Assembly (NCBI GenBank): GCA_021804525.1
Contig: JAJZHJ010000049.1
Span: forward strand, 1 to 8,043
DNA: 8,043 nt
Direction of reading: 5' to 3'
From: Bacteroidota bacterium
GTDB taxonomy: Bacteria > Bacteroidota > Bacteroidia > Bacteroidales > Paludibacteraceae
In this document: one piece after another, positions 1-6,300 of the stretch
Layout of the letters: the number at the start of each line of letters is the position of its first letter
Numbering within the stretch: the stretch's first letter is position 1
Program-made: the position numbers and the translations under genes
Notes under the pieces: generated by a model
Databases searched by the model: none
Told to the model about the DNA's origin: nothing
What the model saw: only the letters and a program-made list of their open reading frames with translations

Positions 1-87
1 GTCAGATAAATACATCTATATTATTAATATTCCAACAACTAAACAAATCATCCCACAAAGACACCGATAAAAAAATGTAGAATAAAA

Positions 88-118
88 TTGCAATATGAAC
101 AATTTACAGCTATTTTTG
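88..118 (+). promoter_or_regulatory. Bacteroidota-type promoter of the sensor kinase-regulator operon
   Basis: A TTG at 88-90 is followed after 20 bases by TATTTTTG at 111-118. This fits the Bacteroidota primary-sigma consensus of TTTG or TTG near -33 and TAnnTTTG near -7, which are normally 19-21 bases apart. Transcription would start around 123-127, only about 11-15 bases before the kinase start at 138, so the leader would be very short. No Shine-Dalgarno sequence is visible, which is usual in this phylum. The match is by sequence only. Confidence 0.6.
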
Positions 119-137
119 CAAAGAATTAATCAATGCT

Positions 138-2081
138 ATGCGATACCTGCTGTTGTTACTAACCATTTGCCTACTACTAACCTCCTGTCGCCATACGTCG
201 TCAGAAGAAAAGGCACTATTGACGCATGCGGAAACCCTCATGGAAGATCGACCCGACAGCGCATTGCATGTGCTAAAAACACTCTCCAATCCCCAAAAGT
301 TTTCACCTTCAAATAAAGCATTTTACGCACTGTTAATGACTGAAGCGGTTGATAAATGTGATCTTTATGACCAAGTTCCTAAATCAGACTCGTTAATAAA
401 GATTGCCATTCAATACTATACCCATAGTAATGACGCAGAAAAAACAGCTTATGCCTATTTTTATCTTTCCCGTTGTGAACACAATCAGGATAATGCAAAA
501 GGGCAGGCTCAAGCTTTACTTAACGCCATCCCTTATGCTATTCAATCGAATAACAATAAGTTATTGGGTTTTATCTACGGTGATATAGCAGTCGTTTACG
601 AAGACCAACAAAACAGCCATTTTAATACAATTGATGATGAGAAGAACGAAAACACGTCATTGTTTGAAACCCAACAGAAAGACAAAATGTTGTATTACAA
701 TAAGCTTTCGCTTCTTGCTTTTCAAAAAGCAAAAGACAAACGCAACTATGCCATTAGTTTGCTAGATGTTGGCAACAATTATTATCAGCTACAAAGATAT
801 GATAGCGCTTTGTATTTTTGCCATAAGTCAGAACCAGTGATACTATCGTTGCATGAGCCACCTCTTCTTACAACACTGTATCGTTTGATGGCCAGTATCT
901 ATTTCGAACAAAAAAAGTATGACAAAGCACTTATTTTTATTAAGTTATCAATGCAGTCATCTGATGCTTTTGATTATAATAAATGGATTATTTATGCAAA
1001 AATTTGTATTAAATCCAATGCGTTAGATTCAGCACGGTTCTATTTGAATAAGTGCATTCAGTCCAGGCATGAACTGCCCGTTTGTTATCAGTTGTTACAA
1101 GAAATAGCAGAAAAGCAAGGTCATATACGAAGGGCATTGCTCTATGCTAAGGTTTCTACTGCCGCCAAAGATTCGATTGACCGAAGTTCGCTTGTTGAGA
1201 ATTTCACCGTACTAGAGAAAAAATTCAATTACGAACGGGTAATGGTGGAAAACAAACAATTAATTATCAGAAATGAACGCTATCTTATGGGTATAGCTAT
1301 GATTTTGTTCCTCTGCCTTGTTATCGCCATATTCTTCGTCGTGGAACGAAATCACAAGAGAAAGTTGGCCATTTTAGATGAACATCTACGGAAAACATTA
1401 AATGATAAGGATAAGTTCTTCTCCATCATTTCGCATGACCTTCGGAATCCATCCTATTCGTTAAGGCAACTCGCTGAACAACTCTATCTACATATTGACC
1501 AACTCGAAAAAGACAAAGTGAAGGCATCACTGAACTTACTGTTTGAGACAGCCAAACTAAACAATCAATTAATGGAAAACTTGCTCTTTTGGGCAATTAC
1601 CCAACGAGAAGATTTTCTACCCAATCCTTCCGTTTTCGACATCAGCAATGTAATCGAAAACTGCATAGCAGCAATTCAGACCGATGCCAAATTAAAACAA
1701 ATCAGGATTATTACGCAATTACAGCACACGTCTCCGATGCGTGCTGATCGCAACATGATTGAAATGGTTTTACGAAATCTCTTGAGCAATGCTATCAAGT
1801 TTTCAAAAGACAAACAACAAGTTACCATAGAAACTTTTGAAACGGAAAGCAACATTGTGGTTCGTGTTGCCGATCAAGGCGTCGGCATGGAACCGAAAGA
1901 AGTAGATCGATTATTTCAGATTGATTCCATCCTGAAGAAAGAAGGAACATACGGAGAAAACGGGACAGGTCTGGGATTAATACTTTGTAATGAGTTTATC
2001 AAAAAAAATAACGGAAGTATTTCCGTCCAAAGTGGTAAAAATCAAGGAACAGTTCTTACTATTGCATTACCCAAACAATAA
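138..2081 (+). CDS. TPR-containing lipoprotein-type sensor histidine kinase
   Basis: This is the membrane sensor kinase of a two-component system. Residues 1-17 form a short hydrophobic signal ending in a lipobox (LTSC, Cys17), so the N-terminus is probably lipidated in the periplasm. Residues about 25-340 are helical TPR-like repeats, clearest at 104-134, 203-235 and 248-273, and form the presumed periplasmic sensor. A charged linker (352-382) leads to one membrane helix (about 383-402). The cytoplasmic part has a HisKA H-box (SHDLRNP, phosphoacceptor His433), an N-box (NLLSNAIKFS, Asn551), a G1 box (DQGVGM, Asp579) and a G2 box (GTGLGL, 609-614). All key catalytic residues are present, so it should be an active kinase. 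The start at 138 is chosen because it gives the complete lipoprotein signal just after the promoter. The response regulator follows 10 bases downstream. The ligand is unknown. It has no fused receiver domain, so it is not a hybrid kinase. Confidence 0.93.
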   Translation: MRYLLLLLTICLLLTSCRHTSSEEKALLTHAETLMEDRPDSALHVLKTLSNPQKFSPSNKAFYALLMTEAVDKCDLYDQVPKSDSLIKIAIQYYTHSNDAEKTAYAYFYLSRCEHNQDNAKGQAQALLNAIPYAIQSNNNKLLGFIYGDIAVVYEDQQNSHFNTIDDEKNENTSLFETQQKDKMLYYNKLSLLAFQKAKDKRNYAISLLDVGNNYYQLQRYDSALYFCHKSEPVILSLHEPPLLTTLYRLMASIYFEQKKYDKALIFIKLSMQSSDAFDYNKWIIYAKICIKSNALDSARFYLNKCIQSRHELPVCYQLLQEIAEKQGHIRRALLYAKVSTAAKDSIDRSSLVENFTVLEKKFNYERVMVENKQLIIRNERYLMGIAMILFLCLVIAIFFVVERNHKRKLAILDEHLRKTLNDKDKFFSIISHDLRNPSYSLRQLAEQLYLHIDQLEKDKVKASLNLLFETAKLNNQLMENLLFWAITQREDFLPNPSVFDISNVIENCIAAIQTDAKLKQIRIITQLQHTSPMRADRNMIEMVLRNLLSNAIKFSKDKQQVTIETFETESNIVVRVADQGVGMEPKEVDRLFQIDSILKKEGTYGENGTGLGLILCNEFIKKNNGSISVQSGKNQGTVLTIALPKQ

Positions 2082-2091
2082 AAACAAAGCT

Positions 2092-2757
2092 ATGAATGTG
2101 AAGCAGATACACATTTTTTTGGTTGACGACTCTCAAATTCATTTAGCAGGACTTAGAATGATTTTTTCGGGAACCCAACACATTGTTATTGCGGGAGAAA
2201 CTCGATATGCGGACAAGGTATTGACACATCCAGCATTAGCAATCGCTGATATTGTATTGCTTGATATTGAACTTCAAACCGGAAATGATGGCATTGAATT
2301 AATACAACCGATCTTGGCTAACTATCCGAAGATCAAAATCATCATGTTATCACATAATAAGGATATTCATTCCATAGTGAAATCGATTCAAGCCGGAGCC
2401 ATGGCCTATTTAGGCAAAGACACTCCAATCGAAGAATTGAACACCGCCATTCAAGTAGTCTTACAAGGAAACTGTATCTTTCTGGGCGAAACAATACCCA
2501 AAACCACGCTTCTCAACTGCTTTTCTCATACACCTTCCGTCCATAATGCAAAAGCGTGGAACCTTTCGCAACGAGAAATAGAAATCATCGAATGGCTTGC
2601 AAAAGGGCTTATATCAAAGGAAATTGCGGGAATATTACACATAAACGTGAGTACTGTAGAATCGCATAAAGATAACATTAAGCAAAAACTCAACCTCAAA
2701 ACAGTGGTTGAAATTGTTGTTTTCGCTCTGCAAAACAGCATCATCACCACCTGCTAA
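2092..2757 (+). CDS. NarL/LuxR-family two-component response regulator
   Basis: This 221-residue cytoplasmic DNA-binding regulator is the likely partner of the kinase 10 bases upstream. Residues 6-123 are a receiver domain with the acidic pair Asp12-Asp13, phosphoacceptor Asp58 (VLLDIEL), switch Ser87 (MLSHN) and conserved Lys109 (YLGKD). After a linker, residues about 157-215 form a LuxR-type helix-turn-helix. It contains the typical LSQREIEII and KEIAGIL segments and a recognition helix around VSTVESHKDNI (186-196). The reading frame is open upstream from 1990, but an upstream start would overlap the kinase and add about 34 residues with no receiver homology. The ATG at 2092 starts directly before the first receiver strand and is preferred. 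No clear Shine-Dalgarno sequence is present. Target promoters cannot be identified from the sequence. Confidence 0.93.
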   Translation: MNVKQIHIFLVDDSQIHLAGLRMIFSGTQHIVIAGETRYADKVLTHPALAIADIVLLDIELQTGNDGIELIQPILANYPKIKIIMLSHNKDIHSIVKSIQAGAMAYLGKDTPIEELNTAIQVVLQGNCIFLGETIPKTTLLNCFSHTPSVHNAKAWNLSQREIEIIEWLAKGLISKEIAGILHINVSTVESHKDNIKQKLNLKTVVEIVVFALQNSIITTC

Positions 2758-2780
2758 TCATTTACGCTATACCCTCATGT

Positions 2781-2808
2781 AAAGGCCTCCTCTAAAGAAG
2801 CCTTTTTT
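2781..2808 (+). terminator. Rho-independent-type terminator after the response regulator
   Basis: AAAGGC (2781-2786) can pair with GCCTTT (2800-2805) across a 13-base loop. A run of six T starts inside the 3' arm (2803-2808). It lies 23 bases past the regulator stop codon on the same strand. The stem is short and the loop long, so termination may be partial. Confidence 0.55.
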
Positions 2809-3151
2809 GCATCTAGTCAGATACCATGCATTTTCTGATCGTTACACTACAAAAAAAGACGCACCTTGTCTTACTCAAGCAATTTTTTTATAAACAGGCT
2901 TAAATGAGATGAAAACATTTCTTATTAATTGGTTTATAAATAAATAACTCATTCCCCGACGTACAACCTGTGTAAAACGCATACTTTCTATCCTGATTTC
3001 TTACTATTCAAAATCCTGATTTTTCAGGATTGCACGACACCTTCTCTGCGACTACATTTACTCTGTTTTGAAGAGTGATCAATAATTTTAATATTACGAT
3101 CGCCAAATCTTCAAAACGAACGCATTCATACAATTATCAAGTTATTGAACT
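2809..3151. other. Intergenic region, first part; no gene seen
   Basis: This AT-rich stretch has stops in all frames and no ORF with recognisable features. Its only clear structure is the ATCCTGATTT pair and hairpin at 2990-3031, listed separately. No tRNA, CRISPR or insertion-sequence end is visible. No good TAnnTTTG promoter with a correctly spaced TTG was found, so the promoter of the large gene downstream remains unplaced. Confidence 0.6.
2990..3031. repeat. Direct repeat ATCCTGATTT with adjoining perfect hairpin
   Basis: ATCCTGATTT occurs at 2990-2999 and again at 3013-3022, a 23-base period of about two DNA turns. The second copy lies within a perfect inverted repeat, AATCCTGA (3012-3019), TTTT loop, TCAGGATT (3024-3031). 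TCCTGA is thus present twice forward and once inverted within 42 bases. No T-run follows the hairpin, so it is not a terminator. A dimeric regulator binding site is a reasonable guess; a response regulator like the one encoded upstream is one candidate, with no direct evidence. Confidence 0.5.
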
Positions 3152-3160
3152 ATAGTTGGT

Positions 3161-3273
3161 TTTGCTTTCTAATTCTGGTAAAATTCCTTTCATTCAATGT
3201 GTGTTTCTCTTATAAATGAGCGTGAGAAACTATGTAATCTTTAACTGAGGTTTACCAGAACCTTGAAAGCAGA
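3161..3273. repeat. Long imperfect inverted repeat (helix A)
   Basis: TTCTGGTAAA (3173-3182) is exactly complementary to TTTACCAGAA (3251-3260). Beyond a 3-by-4-base internal loop, TTTGCTTTC (3161-3169) pairs with GAAAGCAGA (3265-3273) with a single G-U wobble. That gives about 19 pairs enclosing a 68-base loop. The near-equal spacing of the two blocks in both arms argues for a real structure rather than two chance matches. Confidence 0.6.
3203..3230. repeat. Local hairpin inside the loop of helix A
   Basis: GTTTCTC (3203-3209) pairs with GAGAAAC (3224-3230) across a 14-base loop. Its 3' arm shares bases with the segment at 3219-3228 that can instead pair with 3285-3294, so the two pairings exclude each other. 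Confidence 0.45.
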
Positions 3274-3294
3274 TATACATGAGATTCTCACGCT
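3219..3294. repeat. Interleaved inverted repeat (helix B, pseudoknot-type order)
   Basis: AGCGTGAGAA (3219-3228) is the exact complement of TTCTCACGCT (3285-3294). The first arm lies in the loop of helix A and the second lies outside it, giving the order A1-B1-A2-B2 of an H-type pseudoknot. A short T-run (3298-3302) follows the second arm. At the DNA level these are two overlapping inverted repeats. Confidence 0.5.
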
Positions 3295-3383
3295 TGCTTT
3301 TTGCACTCTTCACCGCAAACAATTGATTATTAAGTTTTCAACAAAATATCAGATTATAGTACCAACTATTTAAATGCAAAATC

Positions 3384-6300
3384 ATGAAAAAGTTCAACAT
3401 TTTATCGATCATCTTCGTTGTGTTAGGGATGATGCACTCCGGAGTGAGTAATGCCCAATGGACACTGCAAACAAACCCACTTGGATTAGACGGAAATACA
3501 GCTATGGTAGGAAAAATTCAGTTTGTAAGTGCTACCGAAGGCTGGATTAGTGTGTGTAACAGCGGAAAATTGCTTCATACTGTTAATAGTGGTACAACAT
3601 GGAATATTGTGTCTCCTTTTGCATCTGAAATTACCGGAAACATGGCTGATCCAGCTGTCAACATGAGTTGGACTAACCAACAGCATGGTTGGATATTGAA
3701 GACTTCAGGAGGAGCTTGCGCTACATCTTTTAATGAAACCAATAGCAACGGCGCTTTGCTGTATCGTACAAGCGATGGTGGCACTTCGTGGAGCAGGTAT
3801 GTATTTCCTACAACTTGTAGCACAATCACTTATACAGCTTCCGATTTGGTCGGCACATGGCAGTTGCATGAGCTTTCAACCAGCGATGGGAGTACCAACT
3901 CTCAATCAGGATCGAGTTATGGAACAATTACTGTTGATGCCTCATCATTGGGTTCGTATTCTGTTACAAACAATGATGGCACTACTGACACGGGCATAGG
4001 ACACATTGCAATTTCATCCTGTGGCACAGTTACTATTTCCGAAGCAGGAGATTTCAATGGTTTTATGAGTGCTGACAAAAAAACCATGGTGATTTCATTG
4101 AGCGATGGAGATAAACGCTCTATAATGGTATTGCAAAAGATAAACGCGAGTACCATCTATACCACAACTGACTTACAAGGGACATGGCAGCTTCATCAAG
4201 TTACAGCAAGCAAATCGACCTATCAGGATGCAAGTTGGACACGCGGCACAATCACGATGGATGCTTCAGGAATGGGCACCGGCACATTTATCAGCGCAGG
4301 AGGCACAAACTCATCAAACAGTGTTAGTTTATCCATCTCTTCAAATGGAATTATCACGATGAATGGAACGGATATGCATGGTTTTATGAGCGCCGACAAA
4401 AAAACCGCGACCTTAATCATGTCTGAACAAAATGGATATATGCTTATCAACCTACAAAAGGTAATTTCAGGCACCTCGTACACCGCTTCTGATCTAAATG
4501 GGAAATGGCAAATGCACGCATTAACCACAAGCATTACGGCCACTTCACCTATGGGATCAACATCGCTCGGCGCATGGTCACGTGGTATATTCGCTGCAAG
4601 TATCATGGGGAGTTACATTTCAGACTTAGTCGTAAACGGAAATCAACAAGACCAACAGCGTATCTCTTTTACGCTATCTCCCACCGGTGAAATTATCTCA
4701 AACGGCACCGATGTCCATGGGTACATGAGCAGTGACAAACAAACCATTTATCTAACTATGACTAAACAGGCAAATTACACAATTGGCTATCAACTGATTG
4801 CTTTACAAAGAGATAAGACAACAAGTGGCGATGTGGGGCTTCAAGTGCAGTTTGCCGACAACCTCAATGGTTGGGCTACCATATTTAATATTTATAGCGG
4901 TGTCGGTCAGGGATACCATAGCACAGATGGAGGTACAAGCTGGAATCCAATGAGTACTGGCATGTTAGGCTTTTTCCATTTTGTTGATGCCACTCATGGC
5001 TGGATGATTGGGAGTACGAGTTCAGTAGAATACATGAATACCATCTATTACACTACCGATGGTGGAACTACTTGGGCAACACAATTCACCCAAACTACCT
5101 ATAACGGAGCAAACGTCTCTTTCAATTCCATCTATTTCTCTGATCTGACACATGGTTGGGCAGTAGGGAGAAATGGGCAAGTGATAAAAACCACCAGCGG
5201 CGGGTCAAATTGGAACTGGGTAACGAATACGGGATTAACTGCCAACTCAACCAGTAAAAGTATTTTCTTCCTTGATGCCAATATCGGTTGGATCGGTTGT
5301 GGCACTGATAACTCGGATGGAGTAGGAACTCGGTTTATACTTGCAACCAAAGACGGTGGCGCTTCTTGGGCGACACAACCTACTCCGGTTACGAATGATA
5401 TTTTCAGCATGTCATTTTGGGATGCAAATCATGGCTGGTTAACAAGCGATAATGGTCAAATTGCTCAATTTAAACAGAATTCAATCAATATCACAGCAGG
5501 TGGATTGTCAGCTGCACTGAGTTCGACAGAAAAAAATACCATTACAGGACTTGCCATTACAGGCACTATGGATGCCCGTGATTTTAAAACGCTACGAGAT
5601 GATATGCCCTTGTTATCCTATATTGATCTGAGCGGCACAACGATTGTAGGATACACTGGTACAGAAGGAACATATAATACAACAAATACAACTTACCCCG
5701 CAAACACCATTCCTCAACGTGCCTTTTACAACACAGCGACCAAAACAGGAAAAACAAGCCTGACTTCCTTTGTATTTCCTGCATTGGTAACGGCTATCGA
5801 CATATATGCGTTTCGGGGATGTGGGTTAACATCGATAACGATTCCTTCAACAGTAACAACAGTAGGATATGGTAATTTTTTAACTAATAACAACTTATCC
5901 TCAGTCACTATTCCTTCGTCGGTAACACGGATCGACAAATGGGCTTTTGCATATTGCAACAATTTGAAAAACATTACCATTCCTTCATCGGTTAGCACCA
6001 TTGGAGATGCCGCGTTCAATAGCTCTGGTCTATACAACCTTACCTTACCCAATGGAGTAACAACCATCGGCGATTATGCATTTCAAAGTTGCACTTCGTT
6101 GAACTCTGTTACGTTACCAAAATCAGTTACTTATATTGGTTATTGTGCCTTTACATTCGAAAATAGTTTGAACACCTTTAATGTAGCAAGCGACAATCCA
6201 AATTTCTCAGTTCGTGATGGTGTTTTGTATGATAAAACCGAAACAAGTCTGATCGCGTTTCCGAATGCGAAAACATGGAACTTCGATATACCTTCGGGAG

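Larger units (their letters stand above)
3152..3369 (+). promoter_or_regulatory. Candidate structured leader upstream of the large secreted-protein gene
   Basis: Several complementary segments lie in this 218-base stretch. ATAGTTGGT (3152-3160) is the exact complement of ACCAACTAT (3361-3369), which ends 14 bases before the start codon at 3384. Inside lie a long helix (3161-3182 with 3251-3273), a local hairpin (3203-3230) and an interleaved pairing (3219-3228 with 3285-3294). Together they could form an RNA domain that presents or hides the translation start. The outer 9-base pairing could arise by chance in AT-rich DNA; the inner long helix is harder to dismiss. No known riboswitch family was recognised. 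Alternatives are operator sites for a DNA-binding protein, a separate small RNA, or the remains of a small palindromic element. Confidence 0.35.

Noticed and set aside
95..316. 73-codon + strand open frame overlapping the start of the kinase gene
   Set aside because: It overlaps the kinase in another frame, and the kinase frame carries the lipoprotein signal and conserved domains.
1990..2091. Upstream extension of the response regulator start to 1990
   Set aside because: It would overlap the end of the kinase by 92 bases and add residues unrelated to a receiver domain; the ATG at 2092 fits the family.
2526..2750. 74-codon minus-strand open frame inside the response regulator gene
   Set aside because: It is antisense to the conserved LuxR helix-turn-helix coding region and has no features of its own.
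2855..2872. AAGAC/GTCTT mini-hairpin that would be followed by a T-run on the minus strand
   Set aside because: Only five base pairs, and there is no minus-strand gene for it to terminate.
3145..3177. TTG at 3145-3147 and TAATTCTG at 3170-3177 as a promoter of the large gene
   Set aside because: The -7 box has one mismatch and the spacing of 22 bases is outside the usual 19-21. It also overlaps the inverted repeats, so support is too weak to list.
3374..3451. Out-of-frame upstream ATG giving a 25-codon reading frame overlapping the start of the large gene
   Set aside because: No start signal and a generic sequence; overlapping ATGs are expected by chance. The ATG at 3384 alone yields a signal peptide.
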